DNA from: Firmicutes bacterium UBA5496
Lineage (GTDB): Bacteria; Bacillota; Proteinivoracia; UBA4975
Direction of reading: 5' to 3'
Assembly: GCA_002427015.1 (NCBI GenBank)
Contig: DIPE01000042.1
Coordinates: 1-19,465 of the forward strand
Length of the DNA: 19,465 nucleotides
A model generated the notes under the pieces. The model was not told the origin of the DNA. It did not search any database and saw nothing but the letters and a program-made list of their open reading frames with translations. The position numbers and the translations under genes are program-made. This document shows positions 12,605 through 19,465 of this stretch, one piece after another. Positions within the stretch are counted from its first letter, which is position 1, and each line of letters starts with the position of its first letter.

Positions 12605-13693
12605 TTGTTTTCTAAGGTAATGCGGGCTGTGTTTACACTCTTCGGATTTGCATTTGGCTATACTCTTATTACTAGGATTCACGTTATCCCAGCCCTTACC
12701 GAAGGTTTGCCTGCCTGGGGGCAAGCCATCGCTGCTATTCTCGGGGCATTGTTATGCGGACTTATTTTCTTTTTAATCGCGCCGGCAATTACTAAGACTG
12801 TGCAGAAGAGCAGTCAATGGCTGGAAAAGTATCTTATGGTCTTGCCCGGTCATGACCTGATTGCTGGTTCAATAGGTATAATTACGGGGCTGCTGATTGG
12901 CACCCTGCTTATCAACCCCTTTCGGGAGATAATTCCCATCTTCGGTCCTTATTTAGCAATCATAGCTAATATTTTTTTGGCTTGGGTAGGCGCCATTGTC
13001 GCTGTGAAAAAGCGCGAAGACCTGGTCACTGTGTTCCGCCCCTCCAAAATGCCCAAGGAACTGGCCGGAGGCAAGGAAAAGGTCGGGGCGATGCCCAAGA
13101 TTCTGGACACATCTGTTATTATTGACGGGCGCATCGCCGATATCTGTGATGCCGGATTTCTGGACGGCAAGATAATTATCCCCGGCTTTGTCTTAGAAGA
13201 ACTCAGGCATATCGCTGATTCTTCTGACACTCTTAAACGCAACAGAGGCCGCAGGGGCTTAGATATTCTTAACCGCATTCAAAAAGAAATCAACATTCCC
13301 GTGCATGTTCTTGATGATAACGAGGATGAAGGCTTGGAAGTGGACAGCCGCCTGGTTAAACTCGCTCAGAGAATCAGGGGCAAGGTTGTTACCAATGACT
13401 ACAATCTCAATAAGGTCTGTGAATTGCAAGGGGTGCCTGTGCTTAATATCAATGAACTGGCCAATGCTGTTAAACCCGTAGTCTTGCCTGGGGAAGAAAT
13501 GGATGTCCAGATTATCAAGGATGGCAAGGAATCCGGCCAAGGCATAGCCTACTTGGATGACGGCACGATGATTGTCGTCGATGGCGGCCGCTCTTATATC
13601 GGCAACGAGATTTCAGTGCTGGTTACCAGCGTGCTCCAGACTGCCGCCGGGCGCATGATCTTTGCCCGTCTCAAGCAGGAAAAAATCAGTTGA
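12605..13693 (+). CDS. PIN/TRAM-domain membrane protein (YacL type)
   Basis: The product has 362 aa. I chose the TTG at 12605 because AGGAGG (12592-12597) lies seven bases before it; an in-frame TTG at 12584 overlaps the upstream stem-loop. Four hydrophobic segments lie at about 8-24, 38-62, 86-105 and 115-135, then a cytoplasmic PIN nuclease-like domain (about 163-285) with ILDTSVIIDGRI (D168), VLEEL (E198/E199), VDSRL (D247) and TNDYNL (D265), the four acidic positions expected for metal binding. A TRAM RNA-binding domain occupies about 296-356. It equals B. subtilis YacL in domain order and position. An RNase role is inferred from the domains; the substrate is unknown. Its stop codon overlaps the ispDF ribosome site. 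Confidence 0.93.
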   Translation: MFSKVMRAVFTLFGFAFGYTLITRIHVIPALTEGLPAWGQAIAAILGALLCGLIFFLIAPAITKTVQKSSQWLEKYLMVLPGHDLIAGSIGIITGLLIGTLLINPFREIIPIFGPYLAIIANIFLAWVGAIVAVKKREDLVTVFRPSKMPKELAGGKEKVGAMPKILDTSVIIDGRIADICDAGFLDGKIIIPGFVLEELRHIADSSDTLKRNRGRRGLDILNRIQKEINIPVHVLDDNEDEGLEVDSRLVKLAQRIRGKVVTNDYNLNKVCELQGVPVLNINELANAVKPVVLPGEEMDVQIIKDGKESGQGIAYLDDGTMIVVDGGRSYIGNEISVLVTSVLQTAAGRMIFARLKQEKIS

Positions 13694-13703
13694 GGTGCCC
13701 AAA

Positions 13704-14849
13704 ATGATTACAGCAATAATACCTGCCGCCGGGGAAAGCCGGCGGATGCAGACAAACATTAATAAACAATTTTTGCGCATTGCGGGTCAACCTGTGTTGA
13801 CCCGTACGTTGTTATCTCTGCGGGGATTTGTGGATGAATATATTATTGTCTGCCGGCCGGGTGAAGAGAAGCAGTGCCGGGAAGCAGTTAGCGCTGTTCT
13901 CGAAGACTATAAATTGCTGCCCGGAGGAGCCACCCGCCAGGATTCGGTCTATGCCGGCCTCACTCAGGCCCGGGGCGACTATGTTCTCATTCACGACGGC
14001 AGCCGCCCCCTGGCCAGCCCGGACTTAATCCGGCGGGTAATTGCGGCTGCCAAGGTCCACGGCGCTGCAATTCCTGCCTTGCCGGTGACCGATACAATCA
14101 AAGAAGTCTCTGGGGGAATGGTTCAGGCCACCCTGGACAGAACACTGCTTCACGCCGTGCAAACTCCTCAGGTTTTTCGGCGGGAGCTTTTGCTCTCAGC
14201 CTATGAGCAGGCTGGCAAGGGGCGGCAGCAAGCCACCGACGACGCCTTTTTAGTGGAGACCCTGGGACAGCCGATAAAGGTCGTTCCCGGGGAGGCTGCC
14301 AATTTGAAAATTACTCATCCCCAAGATATACTAAGGGCGACTCAGATTATCGGCGAAACCATCCGCACCGGCATTGGCTATGATGTTCACCAGCTGACGC
14401 CGGGACGGCAACTAATCCTGGGAGGGGTACACATCCCCTTTGCCAAGGGTTTAATGGGCCATTCCGACGCCGATGTCCTAGTCCATGCCATAATGGATGC
14501 TCTGCTGGGCGCCGCTGGCCTTGGCGACATTGGCCGACATTTTCCCGATACAGACCCTGCCTGGGCAGGCGCCGACAGCTGTCGGCTTCTTGCCCATGTG
14601 GCTGGCCTGCTGGCGGCAGAAGACATGCGCATCATCAATATTGATGCGGTGATAATCGCCCAGCAGCCGAAAATCAGTCCCTATATTCCCCAGATGCAGA
14701 AAAATATCGCTGACAGTGCCGGGGTAGAAATCGCCGAGATTAATCTAAAGGCCACTACTACCGAAGGGCTGGGCTTCGCCGGACGCGGCGAAGGCATTGC
14801 CGCCCAAAGCGTGTGCACTGTAGCAGCAGTAACCGGCAACAGGAGGTAA
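13704..14849 (+). CDS. ispDF: IspDF, bifunctional MEP-pathway enzyme
   Basis: The product has 381 aa from the ATG at 13704, six bases after GAGGTG. Residues 1 to about 217 are IspD, which couples CTP to methylerythritol phosphate: PAAGESRRM (7-15), K21, GGATRQDSVYAGL (74-86), HDGSRPL (97-103) and TPQVF (154-158). Residues about 222-381 are IspF, which cyclises the downstream phosphorylated intermediate: GIGYDVHQL (223-231; metal ligands D227, H229), GHSDADVLVHA (252-262; H261), GDIGRHFPDTDP (274-285) and TTTEGLGFAGRGEG (351-364). The join is only a few residues long. In B. subtilis the two are separate adjacent genes. IspE, the intermediate step, is not in the window. The gltX start region overlaps its stop codon. 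Confidence 0.96.
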   Translation: MITAIIPAAGESRRMQTNINKQFLRIAGQPVLTRTLLSLRGFVDEYIIVCRPGEEKQCREAVSAVLEDYKLLPGGATRQDSVYAGLTQARGDYVLIHDGSRPLASPDLIRRVIAAAKVHGAAIPALPVTDTIKEVSGGMVQATLDRTLLHAVQTPQVFRRELLLSAYEQAGKGRQQATDDAFLVETLGQPIKVVPGEAANLKITHPQDILRATQIIGETIRTGIGYDVHQLTPGRQLILGGVHIPFAKGLMGHSDADVLVHAIMDALLGAAGLGDIGRHFPDTDPAWAGADSCRLLAHVAGLLAAEDMRIINIDAVIIAQQPKISPYIPQMQKNIADSAGVEIAEINLKATTTEGLGFAGRGEGIAAQSVCTVAAVTGNRR

Positions 14850-14854
14850 TGATG

Positions 14855-16327
14855 ATGACAGTGAAAGTACGATTTGCTCCAAGTCCCACAGGTCCCTTAC
14901 ATATCGGCGGCGCCAGGACGGTGCTGTTTAACTGGCTTTTCGCCCGGCGCCACAAGGGCATTTTTGTTCTTCGCAGCGAGGATACCGATCTGGAGCGCTC
15001 CAGCGAAAAATGGGAACGGGATATTGCCGCCAGCTTGCGCTGGCTGGGCATGAATTGGGATGAGGGCCTGGAAGTAGGCGGCCCCAACGGCCCCTACCGC
15101 CAGACTGAGCGCCTGGAAATTTACAAAGAATACTTATCGAAACTGTGGCTGGGGGGCCATGTTTATTACTGTTTTTGCACCCCCGAAGAACTGGCCCGAG
15201 ACAGAGAAGAGGCCATGGCCCGGGGAGACAATCCAGTATACAGCGGCCGTTGCCGCGGGCTGACGCCGGCACAGATCGAAGAAAAACTCCGGGCGGGGCT
15301 GAAACCGACAATACGCTTTATGGTCCCCGAAGAAACTGAGATTCTCATTGACGACCTGATTCGCGGCCAGGTGAGTTTTCAATCCCGGGATATCGGCGAC
15401 TTCATCATCTTTAAGTCTGATGGCATCCCCACCTATAACTATGCTGTGGTCATCGACGACATCACCATGGGCATTACCCATATCATCAGGGCCAACGAGC
15501 ACCTGATCAACACCCCCAGGCAAGTTCTGATTTATCAGGCCCTGGGCGAGCCAATGCCCAAGTTCGGACATGTTTCCGTAGTTTTAGACACCAGCGGCCG
15601 CAAGATGAGCAAGCGCATGGGCGATATGTCAGTAGGAAGATACGCCCGCCAAGGCTACCTGCCCGAGGCCGTGGTGAACTTTATGGCCCTGCTGGGCTGG
15701 TCCCCCGAGGATAGTACCGAAATAATGTCCATAGACCAACTGGTGGAAGCTTTTGATCTGTCACGGATCTCTAAGAGCCCCGGCATCTTTGACGCCCAGA
15801 AACTGGACTGGATGAACAATCAGTATATCCGGGCCAGTGACTTGGACATGCTGGCAGATCTGGCTTTGCCGTTTTTGGAAGCAGAAGGCCTGGCCAAGGG
15901 CCTGACCAGAGAGTGGCTGAAATATGTGCTGGCGGTGGTCAGGGACGAACTGCAGTGCCTGGCCCAGCTGCCGGATTTTATCAAAGAATTTTTGGCCTGC
16001 CCCGTCCAGGTGCAGCCAGAAGCCCTGCCCCCGTTGCAGCTTGAAACCACCGGCATGGTCCTGGACGAATTCCTGGCACGCCTGGAGGCCCTGCCTGAGA
16101 CCGAGGATCTGCCCCAGCAGCAGCAACAGGTTCAGGCCTTGCTCAAGCAGCTGAACAAAGACCTGAAAGCCCGGGCCGGCGTCAGCGGCAAGGCAGTATA
16201 TATGCCTATCCGGGCTGCCCTGACTGGCGCCGTCAGCGGTCAGGAGCTATACTACCTGGTGCCGATTCTGGGCAAAGAGCGGGCGGTGGCCCGCATTAAA
16301 TCCAGCCGGCAGCAGGCGGGAATTTAG
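14855..16327 (+). CDS. gltX: Glutamyl-tRNA synthetase
   Basis: The product has 490 aa and charges tRNA-Glu (and, in many Firmicutes, tRNA-Gln for later amidation). It is a class I synthetase with the HIGH-type motif in APSPTGPLHIGGAR (8-21) and KMSKR (250-254). C106, C108 and C133 keep three of the four zinc ligands of E. coli GluRS, but the fourth (His) is replaced by Gly135. The C-terminal helical anticodon-binding domains occupy about 330-490. Three ATG codons run in series at 14849, 14852 and 14855; I chose the last because it is eight bases from AGGAGG (14841-14846). The first overlaps the ispDF stop codon, implying coupled translation. Confidence 0.97.
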   Translation: MTVKVRFAPSPTGPLHIGGARTVLFNWLFARRHKGIFVLRSEDTDLERSSEKWERDIAASLRWLGMNWDEGLEVGGPNGPYRQTERLEIYKEYLSKLWLGGHVYYCFCTPEELARDREEAMARGDNPVYSGRCRGLTPAQIEEKLRAGLKPTIRFMVPEETEILIDDLIRGQVSFQSRDIGDFIIFKSDGIPTYNYAVVIDDITMGITHIIRANEHLINTPRQVLIYQALGEPMPKFGHVSVVLDTSGRKMSKRMGDMSVGRYARQGYLPEAVVNFMALLGWSPEDSTEIMSIDQLVEAFDLSRISKSPGIFDAQKLDWMNNQYIRASDLDMLADLALPFLEAEGLAKGLTREWLKYVLAVVRDELQCLAQLPDFIKEFLACPVQVQPEALPPLQLETTGMVLDEFLARLEALPETEDLPQQQQQVQALLKQLNKDLKARAGVSGKAVYMPIRAALTGAVSGQELYYLVPILGKERAVARIKSSRQQAGI

Positions 16328-16329
16328 GT

Positions 16330-16716
16330 ATGAAATTTCTGGATGCCGGGGCGGCTGCCCTGCTGCCCATTCAAAACCTGGCTTGGATAGGCGATGCCGT
16401 CTATGAACTGTATTCCCGGCAACGGCTGGTGGTCACAGGGGAAACGCCCCCAGGCAAGCATGCCCACCGGCTGTCCGCCGCCTTTACCAGCGCCGGGGGC
16501 CAGGCCGCCGCTGTGGCCCGGCTGGGAGATTTCTTCAGCCAGCAAGAACTTGAATTGCTGCGGCGGGGACGCAACGCCAAGGGGCTTCCCCGCAACAGCG
16601 CTGAATATTGTCAGGCCACCGGCCTGGAAGTAGTTGTGGGCTGGTTGTGGCTGAGCAGCCAGCACAGGCGTTTGGAGGAAATGCTCCAACGGATTTTTGA
16701 CGGGGGTGAAGGATAA
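16330..16716 (+). CDS. mrnC: Mini-ribonuclease III
   Basis: The product has 128 aa, typical for Mini-III. This dimeric enzyme trims both ends of 23S rRNA precursors in Firmicutes and consists of an RNase III catalytic domain without a double-strand-binding domain. Visible are LAWIGDAVYELYSR (17-30), with D22 at the catalytic position, LRRGRNAKGLPRN (77-89), and ATGLEVVVGWLWL (96-108), with E100 as the second metal ligand. It starts two bases after gltX, with only a weak ribosome site (GGCGGG), so it probably depends on coupled translation, and its stop codon abuts the thyX ATG. Confidence 0.95.
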   Translation: MKFLDAGAAALLPIQNLAWIGDAVYELYSRQRLVVTGETPPGKHAHRLSAAFTSAGGQAAAVARLGDFFSQQELELLRRGRNAKGLPRNSAEYCQATGLEVVVGWLWLSSQHRRLEEMLQRIFDGGEG

Positions 16717-17397
16717 ATGCAAGTCAAATTGCTTAATTGGACACCAGAGCCGGAAAATACTGTAGCCGCTGCCGCCCGCTTATGCTATTCCGATGCTTCC
16801 ATTTCAGAGCTCCTTGACAAGATGCAAGGGGCAGAGGCCACAAAGCTGATTGCCAAACTCGTTGAAATGGGACATTTATCACCCCTGGAGCATGTCAGCT
16901 TCACATTTGGCATCCAGGACGTCAGCAGGGCTTTGACCCATCAGCTGGTGCGCCACCGCATCGCCAGCTACTCCCAAAAGTCTCAGCGCTATGTTAAGGA
17001 AGATAAATTTCAATTTGTCATCCCCCCCTCAATCGCCAGCAATCCTCAGGCTCGGCAACAATATCTCGAGGTTATGGAGCAGATTCGCCAGGCCTATGCC
17101 CAGCTCTCAGCGGTGGCAGCCAAGGAGGATGCCCGCTACATCCTGCCCAATGCCTGTCATACCAGCATCATTGTCACCATGAACTGCCGCAGTTTGCTTA
17201 ATTTTTTTGAACATCGCTGCTGCAACCGGGCCCAGTGGGAGATTCGTCAGCTGGCTTGGCAGATGCTGGCCCTGGTCAAAGAGAAAGCGCCCGCTATCTT
17301 CTCCCGGGCAGGGGCCAGATGTGACATTGATGGCACCTGTCCAGAAGGAGCCATGTCCTGCGGGAGATGGCAGAATGGGGAAAAAGGCCATGTCTGA
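16717..17397 (+). CDS. thyX: Flavin-dependent thymidylate synthase
   Basis: The product has 226 aa. ThyX makes dTMP from dUMP with methylene-tetrahydrofolate and FAD/NADPH, replacing ThyA. The ThyX signature RHR-x2-S-x4-S-x-R is complete: R79-H80-R81, S84, S89 and R91, within RHRIASYSQKSQRY. Other family blocks are HLSPLEHVSFTF (53-64), ILPNACHTSIIVTMN (142-156) and FFEHRCCNRAQWEIR (163-177). The Cys-rich end (C202, C208, C215 in a CPEGAMSCG context) is common in clostridial ThyX. The ATG immediately follows the mrnC stop codon, with a GGGGGTGAAGG ribosome site. It overlaps rlmB. It is absent from the corresponding B. subtilis cluster. Confidence 0.96.
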   Translation: MQVKLLNWTPEPENTVAAAARLCYSDASISELLDKMQGAEATKLIAKLVEMGHLSPLEHVSFTFGIQDVSRALTHQLVRHRIASYSQKSQRYVKEDKFQFVIPPSIASNPQARQQYLEVMEQIRQAYAQLSAVAAKEDARYILPNACHTSIIVTMNCRSLLNFFEHRCCNRAQWEIRQLAWQMLALVKEKAPAIFSRAGARCDIDGTCPEGAMSCGRWQNGEKGHV

Positions 17398-18136
17398 AAT
17401 TATTGCCGGCCGCAATAATGTCATGGCTGCCCTGGAGGGGGAGCGCTCCCTGACCAAAATCCTCGTGTCCAGGAGCATCCGGGGCAATATCCAGCCCTTG
17501 CTTAACTTGGCCAAGGAAAGAGGCTGCCCCCTACAATTTGTCCCCAGGGAAAAGCTGGACGAGATGGCCAAGGGCCTAAATCATCAGGGCATTTTGGCCG
17601 AAGCCGCTGCCTGGAAATACTATAGTTTAGATGAACTGCTGGCAGACCTTGATATCTCTGCCAACCCGATTCTCCTGCTGCTGGCCGGTGTTGAGGATCC
17701 TCATAACCTGGGGGCGCTGCTCCGGTCTGGAGAATGCGCCGGCGTAGACGGCGTCATATTGCCCAAGCGGCGCAGCGCGCAGCTTACAGAAACTGTTGCC
17801 CGGGTCTCCATGGGCGCCATAGAATCGGTGCCTGTCTGCCGGGTGGGAAATTTGGCCCAGACCTTGGATGCTCTTAAGGCAAGGGGATTTTGGGTTGCCG
17901 CCGCCGACATGGAAGGAGACAATTTTTGGCAGGTAAAATGGAATTTCCCCGTAGTCTTGATTTTAGGCAGTGAAGGCAGCGGCGTTCCCCGGCTCCTCAA
18001 GGAAAAGAGCGATTATATTGTAAGCATCCCAACCCGGGGACGGGTGAATTCCCTCAATGTTTCAGTAGCCGGAGCCGTTTTGGTCTACGAGATGCTTCGA
18101 CAAAGGATTGCCCCAGATGGAATATCTGATAATTGA
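17375..18136 (+). CDS. rlmB: RlmB-type 23S rRNA 2'-O-methyltransferase
   Basis: From the ATG at 17375 the product has 253 aa; a second ATG at 17390 (248 aa, overlapping the thyX stop as ATGTCTGA) is equally plausible. The first has GGGAG eight bases upstream, the second GGGG ten bases upstream. It is the SPOUT enzyme family that methylates a conserved G in the 23S peptidyl-transferase region (RlmB/YacO). Residues 1-90 form the substrate-binding domain (AGRNNVMAAL at 11-20, NHQGILAEAA at 69-78). SAM-binding motifs are VEDPHNLGALLRSGE (106-120), LGSEGSG (197-203) and SLNVSVAGAVLVYE (226-239). It overlaps thyX at its start and yacP at its end, suggesting coupled translation. Confidence 0.94.
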   Translation: MGKKAMSEIIAGRNNVMAALEGERSLTKILVSRSIRGNIQPLLNLAKERGCPLQFVPREKLDEMAKGLNHQGILAEAAAWKYYSLDELLADLDISANPILLLLAGVEDPHNLGALLRSGECAGVDGVILPKRRSAQLTETVARVSMGAIESVPVCRVGNLAQTLDALKARGFWVAAADMEGDNFWQVKWNFPVVLILGSEGSGVPRLLKEKSDYIVSIPTRGRVNSLNVSVAGAVLVYEMLRQRIAPDGISDN

Positions 18137-18638
18137 CGGCTACAATGTCATTGGCTGCTGGCCTGATTTGAAGCGCCTTAAGGACCATGCTCTGGCTGAC
18201 GCCCGCCATCAGTTAGTAGAGGTCCTCAGGGAATACCAGGTCTTTACGGGACAGTACATCATTCTGGTTTTTGATGCCTATCGCAGCAAGGGCTTAAAAA
18301 CAACTGAATATCTTCCCGGTATGGAGATCAGGTATACCGACCACGGTCAAACAGCCGATTCACTCATTGAAAGCCTTGTTGCCAAATTGGCTGACCGCAA
18401 CCAAATTGTGGGGGTTGTCACTTCAGACTGGGCCCAGCAGCAGATTGTCCTGGGCAAAGGCGCCAGGCGCTGGTCCAGCCGGGAGTTTTACCTGGAAGTG
18501 AAAAAAATAGCCGGTCAGATTTCCAATGCCGCCGGCCGCACCCAAGTGGACAGGCCCACCACGGAATTAGGCAACAGGCTAGATCTAAAAGCCAGGAAAA
18601 TTTTACAAAATATGGCGAATAAAAATAAGCGGTCTTGA
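18117..18638 (+). CDS. yacP: YacP/Rae1-family NYN-domain ribonuclease
   Basis: The product has 173 aa from the ATG at 18117; AAAGGA lies about ten bases upstream. The family member in B. subtilis (Rae1, formerly YacP) is a ribosome-associated endonuclease that cuts certain mRNAs in the A site. The PIN-like NYN fold is indicated by LIIDGYNVI (4-12; D7), LVFDAY (50-55; D53), TADSLIE (79-85; D81) and VVTSDW (100-105; D104), the four acidic residues needed for metal. Residues beyond about 135 are basic and may contact RNA or the ribosome. The gene starts 20 bases inside rlmB, and its stop codon lies inside the -35 of the sigH promoter. Confidence 0.92.
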   Translation: MEYLIIDGYNVIGCWPDLKRLKDHALADARHQLVEVLREYQVFTGQYIILVFDAYRSKGLKTTEYLPGMEIRYTDHGQTADSLIESLVAKLADRNQIVGVVTSDWAQQQIVLGKGARRWSSREFYLEVKKIAGQISNAAGRTQVDRPTTELGNRLDLKARKILQNMANKNKRS

Positions 18639-18663
18639 CGACTTGTCCCACGGTGTATATAAT
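18635..18663 (+). promoter_or_regulatory. Sigma-A-type promoter of sigH
   Basis: TTGACG (18635-18640) and TATAAT (18658-18663) are 17 bases apart, a near-consensus promoter. The -35 overlaps the yacP stop codon. Transcription would start near 18670, about 26 bases before the sigH ATG. I see no terminator between yacP and sigH, so read-through may add to expression. Confidence 0.88.
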
Positions 18664-18695
18664 TATAAGACAGAAAAATTGGGAGGGGAACGCGC

Positions 18696-19337
18696 ATGAC
18701 TATTGTTGTCAAAGAAGACAATTTTGATTGGGACATGCTTGGCGACGAGGAGATTGCAAAGGCAGCTTGTGAAGGCAATTGTCATGCGACTGAGTTTTTA
18801 ATTAATAAATATAAAAATTTTGTTCGCGCCAAAGCCCGTTCTTATTTTTTGATTGGGGCGGACCGGGAAGACATCATTCAGGAAGGCATGATTGGCCTTT
18901 TTAAGTCTATTCGCGACTTTCGCGAGGACAAGCTCTCTTCCTTTAAGGCTTTCGCTGAACTGTGCGTTACCAGGCAAATTATTACTGCCATCAAGACTGC
19001 CACCCGGCAAAAGCACATTCCCCTAAATTCCTATGTTTCCTTAAACAAACCAATTTTCGATGAGGATTCTGACCGCACCCTTATGGACATTATTTCCGGG
19101 GCCAAAGTCACTGATCCCGAAGCGCTCACCATCAATCGGGAAGAGTATGGCGATATTGAAAAAAAGATGAGTGAAATTCTAAGCAGCCTCGAGCGCAAGG
19201 TCCTCATGCTCTACCTGGAGGGCAAGTCCTATCAGGAAATTGCCGTTGAATTGCAGCGCCATGTAAAATCTATTGACAATGCCCTGCAGCGAGTCAAGCG
19301 CAAGCTGGAACGGTATTTGGAAATCAGAGATATTTAA
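18696..19337 (+). CDS. sigH: RNA polymerase sigma factor SigH
   Basis: The product has 213 aa. SigH (sigma-30) directs transcription of transition-phase and early sporulation genes; its presence suggests sporulation or competence-type programmes. Region 2 is visible at about 30-105, with the core-binding stretch DREDIIQEGMIGLFKSIRDF (56-75) and ARSYFLIG before it. Region 4 is at about 155-208, with the helix-turn-helix SYQEIAVELQRHVKSIDNAL (178-197). The LNSYVSLNKPIFDEDSDRTL stretch (110-129) is the characteristic SigH linker. The ATG follows GGGAGGGG (18681-18688). It has its own strong vegetative promoter, as known for sigH in B. subtilis. Confidence 0.96.
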   Translation: MTIVVKEDNFDWDMLGDEEIAKAACEGNCHATEFLINKYKNFVRAKARSYFLIGADREDIIQEGMIGLFKSIRDFREDKLSSFKAFAELCVTRQIITAIKTATRQKHIPLNSYVSLNKPIFDEDSDRTLMDIISGAKVTDPEALTINREEYGDIEKKMSEILSSLERKVLMLYLEGKSYQEIAVELQRHVKSIDNALQRVKRKLERYLEIRDI

Positions 19338-19363
19338 TCCTTAAAAATGGATTGTCAAATCCC

Positions 19364-19392
19364 TTGACCTGGCAGGCCCCCCTGTGTATAAT
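19364..19392 (+). promoter_or_regulatory. Promoter of the tRNA-Tyr transcript
   Basis: TTGACC (19364-19369) and a perfect TATAAT (19387-19392) have a 17-base spacer. The start would fall near 19399, about 24 bases before tRNA-Tyr. GTCAA (19354-19358) and TTGAC (19364-19368) form a short inverted repeat over the -35. No convincing terminator separates it from sigH. Confidence 0.88.
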
Positions 19393-19422
19393 GTAGTTTG
19401 TGACCATAATGTCAAGCTAGAT

Positions 19423-19465
19423 GGAGAGGTTCCCGAGTTGGCCAAAGGGGGCAGACTGTAAATCT
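19423..19465 (+). tRNA. tRNA-Tyr (anticodon GTA), 5' part
   Basis: The gene starts GGAGAGGTTCCCGAG, with the D-arm GGCCAAAGGGGGC, as in class II bacterial tRNA-Tyr. The anticodon loop CTGTAAA gives GTA at 19458-19460. The window ends inside the anticodon stem, so the variable arm, T arm and 3' end are missing. In related genomes this spot leads to tRNA, tuf, secE and nusG genes; that is expectation, not seen here. Confidence 0.93.

Noticed and set aside
19352..19369. CtsR-like heptads near the tRNA-Tyr promoter
   Set aside because: TGTCAAA is followed by an inverted, not a direct, second heptad, and CtsR needs direct repeats with a three-base spacer.
1..19465. CRISPR arrays, insertion sequences, phage genes, toxin-antitoxin or defence systems
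   Set aside because: No spaced repeats, transposase or integrase motifs, or foreign-looking gene blocks were seen; every coding stretch fits a conserved chromosomal gene or a recognisable family.

Overview
The window is a stretch of conserved chromosome from a low-GC Gram-positive (Firmicutes) bacterium, most likely a spore-forming member of the Clostridia. I infer this from the ctsR-mcsA-mcsB-clpC stress operon, the disA/radA pair, a PIN/TRAM (YacL-type) protein, mini-RNase III, YacP and a SigH-type sigma factor, all in the order known from Bacillus subtilis and its relatives. All 20 protein genes and both tRNAs are on the + strand. Base composition is close to half GC by eye. Species cannot be named from the sequence alone.

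Layout. Positions 1-234 hold the 3' end of a 5S rRNA gene, tRNA-Asn(GTT) and a strong terminator, i.e. the tail of an rRNA operon. Positions 445-3534 carry three less constrained genes: a TrmH-family RNA methyltransferase, a surface-anchored putative glycoside hydrolase with a Pro-Glu repeat linker, and an acetamidase/formamidase-family protein. Positions 3520-8089 are the CtsR regulon operon ctsR-mcsA-mcsB-clpC, with its own promoter, a CtsR operator and a terminator. Positions 8123-11958 carry radA, disA, psd and pssA, closed by a terminator that overlaps the pssA stop codon. Positions 11983-14849 carry carD (strong promoter), the PIN/TRAM membrane protein and an ispD-ispF fusion. Positions 14855-18638 carry gltX, mrnC, thyX, rlmB and yacP, packed with very short gaps or overlaps. 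sigH (18696-19337) has its own sigma-A-type promoter, and the window ends inside a tRNA-Tyr gene that has a near-consensus promoter.

How the genes work together. CtsR, McsA, McsB and ClpC form the heat and protein-damage circuit: McsB, activated by McsA, phosphorylates arginines, and ClpC (with ClpP encoded elsewhere) degrades the marked proteins. RadA and DisA act in recombination and DNA integrity checking; DisA makes c-di-AMP. Psd and PssA make phosphatidylethanolamine through phosphatidylserine. IspDF catalyses two steps of the MEP isoprenoid pathway. GltX, mini-RNase III, RlmB and YacP serve translation and rRNA maturation, ThyX makes dTMP, CarD acts on RNA polymerase, and SigH controls the transition to stationary phase and sporulation.

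What is unusual. I see no phage, transposon, CRISPR array or new defence system. The points worth a second look are small-scale: a possible H-type pseudoknot in the leader of the first gene (309-365), a disA gene whose strong ribosome-binding site faces no standard start codon, inverted repeats around the radA promoter and in the carD-PIN/TRAM gap, a coding tandem repeat, an IspDF fusion, and gene-order changes relative to B. subtilis (psd-pssA-carD inserted, cysE-cysS absent, thyX inserted).
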